The notes: generated by a model not told the origin, from the sequence alone. A stretch of DNA of 64,000 nucleotides from Streptomyces sp. A1136 (GCF_004795055.1 NZ_SSBJ01000019.1:93341-157340); one strand, 5' to 3'. Shown: positions 41,770-50,854, numbered from the stretch's first letter. Numbers and translations: made by a program.

Positions 41770-42335
41770 GCGGCGAGGACCCGCGCACGGCGCGCACGAA
41801 GGCCAGACTGCGCGAGGGACTGCTCGTCGAGTGCGCGGACCGATCGTTGGCCGAGGTGAGCGTCTCGGCCGTGGTGCGCCGCGCCGGGGTCGGCCGCGCG
41901 ACCTTCTACCTGCACTACGAGGACCTCACCGCGCTCGCCGTGGACGCGTGCGCCGACGTCGTCCACGCGGCGGTGGACGCCCTGCACGCCTGGCAGACGG
42001 ACCAGGCGGCGCTCCCCCCGGCAGTCCCGCCCGCCGCCCTGGCCGGATTCCTCTCCGACGCGGCGGAGCGGGGGCCGCTGTACCGGGCGCTGCTCCTGCC
42101 CGGTGGCCACGGCCCCCTGGGCGAGCGCCTGTCCCGGGAGCTGCGCGCCCGCGCCCGCGCCGAGCGCGCGGCCGTCGGGGCCCCGCATCCCGACCTGGTG
42201 GCCTCCGCCGTGGCCGCCGCGTTCACAGCCGTCCTCGCGGACTGGCTGCACGCCCGCGTCCCGGCCACCGCGGCCGAGCTGGCGGACCGGCTCTGGCGGC
42301 TGCTCCTCGCCCTGCACGCGGCGGGCCGGCTCTGA
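41766..42335 (+). CDS. TetR-family transcriptional regulator
   Basis: A 189-residue TetR protein. The N-terminal helix-turn-helix is LAEVSVSAVVRRAGVGRATFYLHYEDLTAL; the C-terminal ligand domain is Ala-rich and divergent. GTG 41766 overlaps the DUF1304 stop. It likely autoregulates through the palindrome at 41365-41386 and may also control the divergent BtrH-like gene. The strong palindromic terminator at 42342-42375 follows. Confidence 0.9.
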   Translation: MSGEDPRTARTKARLREGLLVECADRSLAEVSVSAVVRRAGVGRATFYLHYEDLTALAVDACADVVHAAVDALHAWQTDQAALPPAVPPAALAGFLSDAAERGPLYRALLLPGGHGPLGERLSRELRARARAERAAVGAPHPDLVASAVAAAFTAVLADWLHARVPATAAELADRLWRLLLALHAAGRL

Positions 42336-42341
42336 GCAGCG

Positions 42342-42375
42342 CGAGCCCCGCCGCAAGCGCTTGCGGCGGGGCTCG
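42342..42375. terminator. Terminator between TetR and cold-shock genes
   Basis: A 34-bp perfect palindrome built on CGAGCCCCGCCGCAAGC, 7 bp after the TetR stop and 27 bp after the convergent cold-shock gene. It can terminate both directions. Confidence 0.88.
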
Positions 42376-42401
42376 GGAACAGTTCGGCTCGTGAAGCGGA
42401 G

Positions 42402-42608
42402 TCAGTGGAGGGGGACCACCCGCTCCGCCTGCGGACCCTTGGGGCCCTGGGTCACGTCGTACTCGACCTTCGCGCCCTCCGCCAGCTCCTTGAAGCCGGT
42501 GGCCTGGATGGCGGAGAAGTGCACGAACACGTCAGGACCGCCGTCGTCCTGCTGGATGAACCCGAACCCCTTCTCCGAGTTGAACCACTTCACGATGCCA
42601 GTTGCCAT
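42402..42608 (-). CDS. Cold-shock protein, CspA family
   Basis: A 68-residue single-stranded nucleic-acid-binding protein. RNP1 KGFGFI (13-18) and RNP2 VFVHF (27-31) are intact, as is the C-terminal GPQAERVVPL. The Streptomyces cold-shock proteins act as RNA chaperones. A leader of roughly 100 nt precedes the gene, typical of cold-shock mRNAs. It is divergent from a DEAD-box helicase, another RNA-remodelling function. Confidence 0.96.
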   Translation of the reverse strand: MATGIVKWFNSEKGFGFIQQDDGGPDVFVHFSAIQATGFKELAEGAKVEYDVTQGPKGPQAERVVPLH

Positions 42609-42826
42609 GGGTACTGATCCTTCTCAACGTGCCTCTCGGGCCACATACGCGGCCGTCTCGATAGTGCCCAACCGCCCCGCGCGCCACACCCCAGGCGCGG
42701 CCAACCGGGGTCGTTCGAACTTCTGACCGCCTTGTCCGTGAAAAGAGTGAGGACCCGCCTCGCCGGCGGCAGGTCACCGCTTCCCCGCGCGACCCGCGTC
42801 CGCCGGGGCCCGGGCCCCACGACTGG

Positions 42827-42925
42827 TAAAATGGGCGGGAAACTTGATGCGCGGGCCGCTCTCGCCCGGTGCGGACGTGTACGACGAGCCGGGGCCCGTA
42901 CCGAGGGGTACGGGCCCCGGCTCGT
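42827..42925 (+). promoter_or_regulatory. Helicase promoter and leader with terminator-like hairpin
   Basis: TAAAAT at 42827-42832 is a good -10 candidate. Downstream, inside the predicted leader, lies a perfect 19-bp stem with a GAGG loop (42884-42902 and 42907-42925), ending 55 bp before the helicase ATG. A hairpin this strong inside the leader suggests attenuation or an RNA structure removed by the helicase. Alternatively it ends an unseen upstream transcript. Confidence 0.5.
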
Positions 42926-42980
42926 TGCCGTCCCGGGGGCGCCGCCGCGCCGCGCTCGCACTCCTCACGGAAGGTTCTGC

Positions 42981-44480
42981 ATGAAGAACCCGTCAGCTCA
43001 CGGACGTTTCGGCGTCAAGGCCGGAGCCAAGGCAGGCGGCAAGCCGGGCGCCAAGGGCCCCGGCAAGGCCCCTCGGACCCTCGGACCGCAGGGCGAGTTC
43101 GCCATGCCCAAGACCGTCTCGCCCGCGCTGGCGCCGGTGGCGTCGTTCGCGGAGCTGGGTCTGCCCGTCGAGCTGGTGAAGACGATGGACGACCAGGGAG
43201 TGCGCGAGCCGTTCCCGATCCAGGCCGCCACGCTGCCCAATTCCCTCGCCGGCCGGGACATCCTCGGCCGCGGCCGGACCGGCTCCGGAAAGACCCTCGC
43301 CTTCGGCCTGGCCCTGCTGGCCCGCACGGCGGGCCGGCAGGCGGACCCGAAGCGACCGCTCGCCCTGGTCCTCGTACCGACCCGGGAGCTGGCGCAGCAG
43401 GTGACGGAGGCACTGGACCCCTACGCGAGGGCCCTGAAGCTCCGGATGGCGACCGTCGTCGGCGGTCTGTCGATCGGCCGGCAGTCCGGAGCGCTGCGCA
43501 CGGGCGTGGAGGTCGTCGTGGCCACCCCGGGGCGGCTGAGCGACCTCGTCGGGCGGCGTGACGTCCACTTGGAGCGGGTACGGATCACGGTCCTCGACGA
43601 GGCGGACCAGATGTGCGACCTGGGGTTCATGCCGCAGGTCACGGAGATCCTGGACCAGGTGCACCACGCCGGTCAGCGGATGCTGTTCTCCGCCACCCTG
43701 GACCGCAACGTGGACCAGTTGGTGCGGCGCTACCTGAAGGACCCGGTCTCGCACTCGGTCGACCCGCAGTCCGCCTCGGTGGGGACGATGGACCACCACG
43801 TCCTGCACATCCACGCCGCGGACAAGATCTCCGCCGCGACGGAGATCGCGGCGCGCGAGGGCAGGGTGCTGATGTTCCTGGACACCAAGCACGGCGTCGA
43901 CCAGTTCGTGAAGCACCTGCGGGCGATGGGCGTGCGCGCGGAGGGCCTGCACAGCGGGAAGTCGCAGCCCCAGCGCACCCGGACCCTCGGCCAGTTCAAG
44001 GACGGCCTGGTCAACGTCCTGGTCGCGACGAACGTCGCGGCCCGCGGCATCCACATCGACGACCTCGACCTCGTCGTCAACGTGGACCCGCCCGCCGACA
44101 GCAAGGACTACCTGCACCGCGGCGGCCGCACGGCCCGGGCCGGCGAGTCCGGCAAGGTCGTCACGCTCGTCACCCCGAACCAGCGCCGCGACATCGTCCG
44201 TCTGATGGCCGACGCCAAGATCCGGCCGACCATCACCCAGGTCCGCTCCGGCGAGGCGGCGCTCAGCCGTATCACCGGCGCCAAGGCCCCGTCCGGCGTC
44301 CCCCTGTCGGGGTCGGCGCCGACGGACGCCAAGGGCCGGCCGAGCGGCTCGGACCTCGGCTTCCGGGGCATCGGGACCCGCCCGGGCCGCCCCGGCAAGG
44401 GCAAGGAGTCCCGTAGGACCATCGAGGCCAGGCAGGCCGCCGAGGCCCGCCGCGCGGCGCGGGTACGCAAGGGCATCTGA
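42981..44480 (+). CDS. DEAD-box RNA helicase, RhlE-like
   Basis: A 499-residue ATP-dependent RNA helicase. A basic Gly/Lys-rich N-terminus (1-40) precedes the core. The Q-motif region (VREPFPIQAATLP) is followed by motif I GRGRTGSGKT, Ia PTRELAQQ, II DEAD (VLDEADQMCDLGF), III SAT (LFSATLD), V VATNVAARGIHIDDLDLVV and VI HRGGRTARAG. The C-terminus is basic and Gly-rich, likely for RNA binding. ATG 42981 has GGAAGG 8 bp upstream. It is divergent from the cold-shock gene, consistent with RNA remodelling at low temperature. Confidence 0.95.
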   Translation: MKNPSAHGRFGVKAGAKAGGKPGAKGPGKAPRTLGPQGEFAMPKTVSPALAPVASFAELGLPVELVKTMDDQGVREPFPIQAATLPNSLAGRDILGRGRTGSGKTLAFGLALLARTAGRQADPKRPLALVLVPTRELAQQVTEALDPYARALKLRMATVVGGLSIGRQSGALRTGVEVVVATPGRLSDLVGRRDVHLERVRITVLDEADQMCDLGFMPQVTEILDQVHHAGQRMLFSATLDRNVDQLVRRYLKDPVSHSVDPQSASVGTMDHHVLHIHAADKISAATEIAAREGRVLMFLDTKHGVDQFVKHLRAMGVRAEGLHSGKSQPQRTRTLGQFKDGLVNVLVATNVAARGIHIDDLDLVVNVDPPADSKDYLHRGGRTARAGESGKVVTLVTPNQRRDIVRLMADAKIRPTITQVRSGEAALSRITGAKAPSGVPLSGSAPTDAKGRPSGSDLGFRGIGTRPGRPGKGKESRRTIEARQAAEARRAARVRKGI

Positions 44481-44501
44481 CGCCGCGCGGGGTGCCCGGG
44501 T

Positions 44502-45434
44502 TCAGCGGCGGCGGCGCCGCGCGGCCACGATCGCCCGGGTGACCAGCGGCGGGAGCAGGTCCTTGGCCAGCTTGCGCCAGCGGGCCGGGGGCTTGCGGAC
44601 TGCGGCGGGGGCGGGCGGCGCGACGGGCGGCGCCTCCTCCACCGGGCGCAACGGCTTCGGCGGCGCGAGCGGGACCACCCCTTCGTCGCCGATCCGCACG
44701 AGCGGCCGGCCGGCGACGATGTCGACGCCGTGCCACAGGTCGGAGCGGCCCTCCAGCCAGCTCAACAGCGCCGCCTGGTGGGGCTCCGGGTCGCCCCAGG
44801 TGGCGTAGAGCTTCGACGCCGAGACGGCGATCACCCGCAGGCCCTCGGTGACGACCGCGGCCCACACCGCCGCGGCGACGCCGGGGCAGTGGGCGGAACG
44901 GTAGTCGTCGAAGACGACGACCGCGTCCGGGGCGGCCACCAGCCGGGAGGACGCGACGTCCTGCGCGACGTGCTCGTAGAGGTGGGAGGCGTCGATGTGG
45001 ATGAAGCGGCAGCTCTTGGCGCGCACCCGGTCGGCGACCACGGAGGTCGGGGCCTGGATGAGGGTCGGCAGCTTCTCGTGGAAGGCGAGGTAGTTCGTCT
45101 CGAAGCCGCGCCGGGTGAGGGTGGGGTACGAGTCGCGCACCTCACTGAGGTTCTCGTCGTCCGGCGGGGGCGAGTCGAAGAGGTCGCAGACGGTGAACTC
45201 CTCGCCGTCCCGCAGATATCCGGCCAGGAAGATCGCGCTCTTCCCCATGAACGCGCCGAGCTCCAGGAGATCGCCCGAGGAGGCGGCGTCATCGTTCTGC
45301 CGGGTCAGGAACCAGTCGAAGAGCACCTGGTCATAGTCCGAGAACCACCCCTTGACCTCGCTGAAGGCGCGGGGGGTGGGGGGAGTGGGCTCGGCCTCCG
45401 AGGTGCTGACGGGAGCCTGTGAAAGGTGCGACAC
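44502..45434 (-). CDS. SAM-dependent methyltransferase, Methyltransf_24/CmcI-like
   Basis: A 310-residue protein. The SAM site is DLLELGAFMGKSAIFLAGYL, followed by FTVCDLFDS and the acidic motif FIHIDASHLYEHVAQD, wording shared with the class I methyltransferases that act on sugars or cephalosporin-like compounds. The C-terminal 70 residues are a Pro/Ala-rich and then strongly basic tail (RRRRR), unusual for the family and perhaps for membrane or nucleic-acid contact. The start is GTG at 45434. No glycosyltransferase is adjacent, so the acceptor is unknown. Confidence 0.83.
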   Translation of the reverse strand: MSHLSQAPVSTSEAEPTPPTPRAFSEVKGWFSDYDQVLFDWFLTRQNDDAASSGDLLELGAFMGKSAIFLAGYLRDGEEFTVCDLFDSPPPDDENLSEVRDSYPTLTRRGFETNYLAFHEKLPTLIQAPTSVVADRVRAKSCRFIHIDASHLYEHVAQDVASSRLVAAPDAVVVFDDYRSAHCPGVAAAVWAAVVTEGLRVIAVSASKLYATWGDPEPHQAALLSWLEGRSDLWHGVDIVAGRPLVRIGDEGVVPLAPPKPLRPVEEAPPVAPPAPAAVRKPPARWRKLAKDLLPPLVTRAIVAARRRRR

Positions 45435-45628
45435 GGAGAGTCATCCTCCAGTGGAATGGCATGGTCCAACGCTGATACCCGGCCAGGTGAGCCGACCATA
45501 TGCCCCCGAACGCGCGTGTGACGAGGCTTCGGTGAGAGAGCGTCCGCAATCCGTGCTTCGGCTAGGGCGATAAACCACCTTTACAGCAATATGCCGGATT
45601 CACTCCACCGCTGCCCGGACGTCCCCGG

Positions 45629-46126
45629 TCAGACGGCGGCGCGTCTGCGCAGCCGCCGTGCGGCATCGTCGCGGACCCGGTGCGTGCGGGCCGAGGCGGC
45701 CAGCACCCCGAGCGCCTCGTACGAGGTCACGGTCCGGGCGGCCGTGCGCTGGCACCAGTCGGAGGCGGCGGTCAGGTCCGCCGCGGACCAGGGCTCGCCC
45801 GCGCCGATGGTTTTCAGCAGGGTCCACTCGCGCAGCCGCCGGGACGGGAAGAGGCGGCCGCGCAGCGCACCCTCCATGGCCTTGGCCCAGCCGGGGAACC
45901 GCCCGTCCGCGAGCAGGTGCACCGCCCGCCGGTCCAGGTGCGTGACGACGGCGCTCTCGGCCATCACCGGGTCCGGGTCGCGCAGGACCACGGCGACCGC
46001 CTCCGCCTCCGCCGCCTCCCCCGACGCGGCCGCGAGCGCCGCGAGGTGCCCGGCGTAGCGCCACCGCTCGGGCGGCTCCTGCGGCCCGCTCCCCGCCCGG
46101 CGCGTCTCTCGTCCGCTGCTCCCCAT
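45629..46126 (-). CDS. Hypothetical protein, helical repeat-like
   Basis: A 165-residue Ala/Arg-rich protein of unknown function. Wording such as VLRDPDPVMAESAVVTHLDRRAVHLLADG and RRLREWTLLKTIGAGEPW suggests helical repeats of HEAT type, but this is weak. It starts at ATG 46126, has no membrane segment and no operon partner. Confidence 0.65.
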   Translation of the reverse strand: MGSSGRETRRAGSGPQEPPERWRYAGHLAALAAASGEAAEAEAVAVVLRDPDPVMAESAVVTHLDRRAVHLLADGRFPGWAKAMEGALRGRLFPSRRLREWTLLKTIGAGEPWSAADLTAASDWCQRTAARTVTSYEALGVLAASARTHRVRDDAARRLRRRAAV

Positions 46127-46234
46127 GCCCCCATTCCACACGACCCCGGCACGCGCGCGTCGCCCGGGGGGCACGAGGGGGGCGGGGCGTCCCGGCCCCG
46201 CGAACAACCCCGCACGCCGACTGGGACGGGCGGG

Positions 46235-46765
46235 TCAGCGCTCGTAGGCCTCGTGGCCGCCGTGGCCCTTCTCCCCCTCGTGGCCGGGCTCGGGCAGCGG
46301 GGCGCCGGTCTCCAGCAGGGTCTTCAGGCTGGAGGCGAGGAACGGCCAGGCCCGCGCGCACATGCCGATGAGGGTGCCTCCGGGCTCGAACCCCTCGTGC
46401 AGGACGGTCAGTCGGGCGAGGGTGTCACCGACCGGCTCGATCTCGTACGTGACCTTCGTGCGCCGCTCGCGGGCCAGCTCGGCCCGGAGCTCCTCGGCGA
46501 TCCCGACCGCGGCGGCCCACTGTGGTGTGAAGGTGTGCCAGGTGTAGGAGAGCCTGCGGTTCGGGACGCATTCGAGCACCACCTGGGCCGGGTCGCCGAT
46601 GCGGGCTCCGCGTTCGATCCAGTCCATGCGCGAGCCCACCCCCCAGTCGGTCTCGAAGCTCATGCCCCAGTAGCGGCGCGTGAGGGCGGGCTCCGTCAGC
46701 GCCTGCCACACGCGGGCGGGGTCGGCCTGGACGTAGAGGGTGTAGTTGATCGCGCTGTCGCTCAT
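46235..46765 (-). CDS. SRPBCC / AHSA1-like protein
   Basis: A 176-residue START-like protein. It begins INYTLYVQADPARVWQALTEPALTRRYWG, the typical AHSA1 opening, and contains VLECVPNRRLSYTWH and VTYEIEPVGDTLARLTVLHEGF. Such proteins bind hydrophobic ligands or act with ArsR-type regulators. GGAGGCC directly precedes the chosen ATG at 46765. The C-terminus is a His/Gly/Glu-rich tail. Confidence 0.87.
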   Translation of the reverse strand: MSDSAINYTLYVQADPARVWQALTEPALTRRYWGMSFETDWGVGSRMDWIERGARIGDPAQVVLECVPNRRLSYTWHTFTPQWAAAVGIAEELRAELARERRTKVTYEIEPVGDTLARLTVLHEGFEPGGTLIGMCARAWPFLASSLKTLLETGAPLPEPGHEGEKGHGGHEAYER

Positions 46766-46831
46766 GGCCTCCATGCTGCGGGACCGCGGCCCGCGGCACC
46801 AGGATTGCGGACGCGCCGCAACCCGGGGCCG

Positions 46832-47908
46832 TCACCAGCGCGCGCCCTCGCGGGGCAGCTCGGTGGGCGGGACACGGGGCGGGGCGGGGAGCGAGAGCTG
46901 TGCGCGGGCGGCGTGCACGGCCGCCAGTTCGGCACGCCCGGCGGCGCCCCAGTCGCAGAGCTCGCGGACCTGTTCGGGGGTGGCCAGCAGTCGCGCGTAG
47001 GCGGGGTCGCGGTGCGCGGACACCGCCGTGAGGCGGGCGACGGTACGGGCGTGCGCGCCCTGGTCGACGTACCGGTAGCCCAGCGGGACGGCCCCGGCCG
47101 TGGGTTCGGCGTGCGGGGTCGGCAGGTGGGCGGCGCCGGTCGCACGGGCGATCAGCAGCAGGACCCGGCCGTCCGGGGCGAACAGCCACCCGGAGCGGTC
47201 CCGTACGGGCAGCCCGGCGGGTACCGGTCCGGGGTGCCAGGCGCCGCGCCCGGGGGTGCGGCGGGTGCGCAGCACGCCGAGCCGGTCGAGGGTGGTGGGG
47301 GCGACGGGCCGGCCGTCCTCCAGCAGTACGGGGCCGGAGCCGGCGATCCGGGCGCGCAGGGCGGCCAGTGTCCGCCGGGCGTCGCCCGCGTCCATCAGGG
47401 CGGGCAGGTCGGCGGGCTCGACGAAGTCGATGCCGGTGATCTCCTGGGCCGGGAGGCGGACGGCCCCGATCCGGTCGGGGGTCCAGGTGCCGCCGTCGTA
47501 GACGTACAGGATCTCCCCGGGGAAGCCCATCTCGGGCGGGAACCCGGGGGTGTCGGCGGGGACCCAGTCGACGGCGAGCCCGCGCGGGTAGTGGCCGTCG
47601 ATCCCGAGCTCCTCGCGCATCTCGCGGGCGGCCGCGGCGGACGGCGACTCGCCCGCGTCCACCGCGCCACCGGGCAACAGACGGTCGGGGCGGTAGTCGA
47701 CCGTCTGGACCAGGACCCGGCCGTCGGGGTCGGTGACGAGGACGACCGCGCCCGTCCAGAGCGCGGCTCGTGAGGCCCCGTACTCGGCGGGAGTCATCCA
47801 GGTCCCGGGCTGCCCGGCGACGCGCCCGGTGACGCGCCCGGCGGTGTCCCCGGCGTGTCCGGTGGTGTCCCCGGTAACGTGCCCGGTGTCATCGGTCAGC
47901 TCGGGCAT
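46832..47908 (-). CDS. Nudix hydrolase with long C-terminal extension
   Basis: A 358-residue protein. Residues 52-185 hold a Nudix domain with box GGAVDAGESPSAAAAREMREELG matching Gx5Ex7REUxEE. The remaining 170 residues contain a second, degenerate-looking stretch (GWLFAPDGRVLLLIARATG...HAEPTAG) that may be a remnant or an accessory domain. The first 35 residues are a Gly/Thr/Val repeat encoded by tandem DNA repeats, and the true start could be the internal MTPAEYGASRAAL near 47800. Nucleoside-diphosphate derivatives are the usual substrates. Confidence 0.82.
   Translation of the reverse strand: MPELTDDTGHVTGDTTGHAGDTAGRVTGRVAGQPGTWMTPAEYGASRAALWTGAVVLVTDPDGRVLVQTVDYRPDRLLPGGAVDAGESPSAAAAREMREELGIDGHYPRGLAVDWVPADTPGFPPEMGFPGEILYVYDGGTWTPDRIGAVRLPAQEITGIDFVEPADLPALMDAGDARRTLAALRARIAGSGPVLLEDGRPVAPTTLDRLGVLRTRRTPGRGAWHPGPVPAGLPVRDRSGWLFAPDGRVLLLIARATGAAHLPTPHAEPTAGAVPLGYRYVDQGAHARTVARLTAVSAHRDPAYARLLATPEQVRELCDWGAAGRAELAAVHAARAQLSLPAPPRVPPTELPREGARW
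47817..47891. repeat. Short imperfect tandem repeats at the Nudix gene 5' end
   Basis: Units close to GTGACGCGCCCGGC and GTGTCCCCGG recur six to seven times and encode the TGHVTGDTTGHAGDTAG-type N-terminus. Such repeats change length easily by slippage. Confidence 0.65.
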
Positions 47909-48218
47909 GGGGACTCCGTTTCGCCGTGGGGGGACCCGCCGGTTGTGCAACAGCGCGCGCCGCCCTCCGGTTACGGCGCCCACCCTGATGCGGAATCCGT
48001 TGCGCCGCTTCGCCGCGCCGATACCTCCTTATTGCCTGATTATGTCGATCTTGCTAGCTTCCCTGATGCGGACAGGCGGCCTGAAAACCGCCGGTCCGAC
48101 CACGTGACCGGCCGCCGGGGGGCGCAGCCGGAGCAAGGGGGCGCCGACGGCTGGACGGCCGTCGGCGCAGGGCGCGGGCCGCTTCCGCTTAACGGTGGGC
48201 TCCGCCGGCCCGGCCGAA
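47909..48218. other. Intergenic region between Nudix and lipoprotein genes
   Basis: 310 bp without a supported gene. It contains the Nudix promoter side (AT-richer DNA near 48030-48060) and the terminator hairpin at 48141-48168. Open frames crossing it lack start signals. Confidence 0.5.
48141..48168. terminator. Terminator after the lipoprotein gene
   Basis: An 11-bp perfect stem (GCGCCGACGGC and its complement) with a 6-base loop, about 50 bp beyond the stop of the minus-strand lipoprotein gene. Confidence 0.75.
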
Positions 48219-48626
48219 TCAGGCGGCCCGGACCTCGATCCTGATCGTCCGCCCCGTGGCCGCATCGATCAACTTCCGCCCGCCCAGGGGCGAGCGGAGC
48301 GTGAGGCTCACCCGCTCCGACCTGATGTCGGCCGCGCAGACCGTTCCGGGCTTCTCCCGTTTGGTGATCGACAGCGACAGGGTGACCGACGTACCGGAGA
48401 CACCGCCCGTGAGCCGGCCCTCCTGACATCCCCCGACGGGCACCACCGTGGTGAGGGTCCGCCCGTTCCGGCCCAGGTACACGGTCGGGGCGAGCGCCCG
48501 CGTCGTGGGAGCGGGGACGAGGGACGGCCCGGCCGCCGCCTGGCTCGCCTTGCCACAGCCGGCCAAGGCGAGACCCCCGATGAGGACGGCGGACAGCACG
48601 GGACGGGGACGCGGCGGCCTGGACAT
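48219..48626 (-). CDS. Small lipoprotein
   Basis: A 135-residue lipoprotein with a clear lipobox LALAGC (Cys near residue 24). The exported part contains LGRNGRTLTTVVPVGGCQEGRL and RSERVSLTLRSPLGGRKLIDAATG, with two Cys that could form a disulfide. Similar proteins are common in Streptomyces; function unknown. The ATG starts the signal peptide; the upstream frame is Pro/Arg-rich and unlikely. Confidence 0.8.
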   Translation of the reverse strand: MSRPPRPRPVLSAVLIGGLALAGCGKASQAAAGPSLVPAPTTRALAPTVYLGRNGRTLTTVVPVGGCQEGRLTGGVSGTSVTLSLSITKREKPGTVCAADIRSERVSLTLRSPLGGRKLIDAATGRTIRIEVRAA

Positions 48627-48784
48627 GCCGTTCGGACGCGCGGGCGGCGCCGCCGGTTCCCCGCGAGGGGGAGGACGAGCGGCGACCGGGTCCACGGGCC
48701 GCCGGGCCACCCACTCGCGCCCGAGGGGAGGCGCGGCGTACTGTGAGAGCCGCCATCGGACGCCGACCTGAGGGGAGTTCAGGC

Positions 48785-49750
48785 TTGGCAGGGCTCTTTC
48801 CGCCGATCGAGCCGTATGACCAGGGGATGCTCGATGTCGGTGACGGCAACCTCGTCTACTGGGAGACCTGCGGCAACCCGGAAGGGAAGCCGGCGCTCGT
48901 CGTGCACGGCGGCCCGGGATCGGGCTGCGGCCCGGACGCGCGCCGGTACTTCGACCCGAGCCGGTACCGCGTGGTGCTGTTCGACCAACGGAACTGCGGC
49001 CGCAGTACGCCCCATGCGAGCGACCCCACGACGGACCTGCGGCACAACACCACGGGACATCTGATCGCCGACATGGAGCGGCTCCGGCGCCTGCTGGGCA
49101 TCGACCGTTGGCTGCTGTACGGCGGCTCGTGGGGGTCGACGCTCCTCCTGGCCTATGCCGAACGACACCCGCGGCGGGTGACGGAGATCGTCGTCTCGAG
49201 CGTCACCACCACCCGCCGTTCGGAGATCGACTGGCTCTACCGGGGCGTCGGCCGGTTCTTCCCCGAGCAGTGGCAGCGGTTCCTCGCCGGCGTCCCGGGC
49301 ACACCCCCCGACGGTGACATCGTCGGCGCCTACGCCCGCTTGCTGGAGCACCCCGACGACGCGGTCCGGAACAAGGCGACGGCCGATTGGTGCGCCTGGG
49401 AGGACGCCGTGTTGTCGGGCGAGACGAAGGGCGCTTTTCGCCCGTACGGCGATCGTCCCCCGGTGGCCCGGCAGGCGCTGGCGCGTATCTGCGCGCACTA
49501 CTTCTCCCACGGGGCATGGTTGGAGGAAGGGGCGCTGCTGCGCGACGCGGGCCGGCTGACCGGCGTCCCCGGCGTACTCGTCCACGGCCGACTCGACATG
49601 GCCGGACCACTCGACACCGCGTGGGAGCTCTCCCGCGTCTGGCCCGACGCCGAGCTGGTCGTCGTCGAGGACGCGGGCCACCTGGGCGGTACGACGACCC
49701 GCGAGCACGTACTCGGAGCTCTCGAACGCTTCGCGGCCGGCCGAGGCTGA
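48785..49750 (+). CDS. pip: Proline iminopeptidase-like alpha/beta hydrolase (S33)
   Basis: A 321-residue cytoplasmic peptidase removing N-terminal proline. HGGPGSGCGPDARRYFDP gives the oxyanion motif, GGSWGSTLLLAYAERHP the nucleophile Ser (GxSxG), and a C-terminal DAGH the catalytic His, with Asp in VHGRLDMAGP. FDQRNCGRSTPHAS is diagnostic for family S33 iminopeptidases. The TTG at 48785 is chosen because AGGGGAG lies 7 bp upstream; the GTG at 48743 would add 14 unrelated residues. Confidence 0.9.
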   Translation: MAGLFPPIEPYDQGMLDVGDGNLVYWETCGNPEGKPALVVHGGPGSGCGPDARRYFDPSRYRVVLFDQRNCGRSTPHASDPTTDLRHNTTGHLIADMERLRRLLGIDRWLLYGGSWGSTLLLAYAERHPRRVTEIVVSSVTTTRRSEIDWLYRGVGRFFPEQWQRFLAGVPGTPPDGDIVGAYARLLEHPDDAVRNKATADWCAWEDAVLSGETKGAFRPYGDRPPVARQALARICAHYFSHGAWLEEGALLRDAGRLTGVPGVLVHGRLDMAGPLDTAWELSRVWPDAELVVVEDAGHLGGTTTREHVLGALERFAAGRG

Positions 49751-49796
49751 CCAGGCGTCAGGACGGCCTGACGTCAGGACGGCCGGCGGCCGGGCG

Positions 49797-50753
49797 TCAG
49801 GGCGGGGCGTCGGGACCGTACAGCGCGGTCAGTTCGGCACCTATGCCGGCCAGGGTCCGGCGCAGTTCCGGCGGTTCCAGGACCTCGACCGACGCGCCGA
49901 AGCCGGCGAGCTGGGCTGCCAGCGCGCGGTGGGCCGGTCCGTCGATGCGGACCTCCGTCCAGCCGTCGGCCCGCCGTTCCCCGACCGTGACCCGGCCCCG
50001 GAGCAGCCGTTCGAGGCGGGCCAGCGCGCCGGGGGCGACGCGGGCCCGGGCCGTGACGGCGAACATGCCGCTCTCGATCACCTCCGCGCGCTCGCGCCAC
50101 ACCGATGCCAAGTCGAAGTCCGGCGGGCGCACCGCCGGTTCGCCGATGGGTTCCACCGAGGTGACCCGGCTGAGCCGGAAGGTCCGCAGACCCGCCTCGG
50201 TGCCCGCGACGAGGTAGTCGGCCCCCGCCTTGGCGACGAGACCGAGGGGGTCGACCACCCGCACCCCCGACGGCTTGCCGACCCCCGCGTATCCGAGCCG
50301 GACCCGCTCCCCCTCCACCACGGCGCTCTGGAGCAGCGCGCGGTGGTCCGCCTGCGCCGTGGGGGCGTTGCGGGACCAGTCCGTGTCGTCGGTGATGCCG
50401 GCGCGGGCCGCGGCCTCGGCGTCCCCGCGCAGTGGTGGCGGCAGGGCGCGCACCAACTTGCGCAAGGTGGTGCGTAGTTCCGGGGTCGCGGCGAGCGGCC
50501 CGGTGAGCAGGAACAGCGCCCGGATCTCGGCGACGGTCAGACCGTTGAGGTTGGTGCGCGCCCCACCGACCAGGGACCAGCCGCCGCCCCGGCCGCGTCG
50601 GGAGTAGACGGGGACGCCCGAAGCGGCCAAGGCCTCCAGGTCGCGGCGGGCGGTGCGCTCGGACACCTCCAGCTCGGCGGCGACCTCCGCCACCGTGACC
50701 CGGCCGCGCTCCTGGAGGAACAGCAAGGTGGCCACCAGGCGGTCGGCCCTCAC
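49797..50753 (-). CDS. WYL-domain transcriptional regulator (DeoR-like HTH)
   Basis: A 318-residue regulator. The N-terminal HTH is GRVTVAEVAAELEVSERTARRDLEALAASGVPV. A WYL domain follows (VRLGYAGVGKPSGVRVVDPLGLVAKAGADYLVAG), then a WCX-like C-terminus. WYL regulators often sense nucleic-acid or nucleotide ligands. The start is GTG at 50753. It lies divergently next to the TIGR03086-type gene; the RNA repair operon begins 0.8 kb away, so a role there is possible but unproved. Confidence 0.9.
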   Translation of the reverse strand: MRADRLVATLLFLQERGRVTVAEVAAELEVSERTARRDLEALAASGVPVYSRRGRGGGWSLVGGARTNLNGLTVAEIRALFLLTGPLAATPELRTTLRKLVRALPPPLRGDAEAAARAGITDDTDWSRNAPTAQADHRALLQSAVVEGERVRLGYAGVGKPSGVRVVDPLGLVAKAGADYLVAGTEAGLRTFRLSRVTSVEPIGEPAVRPPDFDLASVWRERAEVIESGMFAVTARARVAPGALARLERLLRGRVTVGERRADGWTEVRIDGPAHRALAAQLAGFGASVEVLEPPELRRTLAGIGAELTALYGPDAPP

Positions 50754-50854
50754 GCGCGCTCGTTCACGGTCACTGCCCCCTGGCGAGGTCGATACACGAA
50801 ATCGGCCGGTTGAACAGGCCGGAAGGTGGCCACTTTAGCCGCCAGGATGAACAC

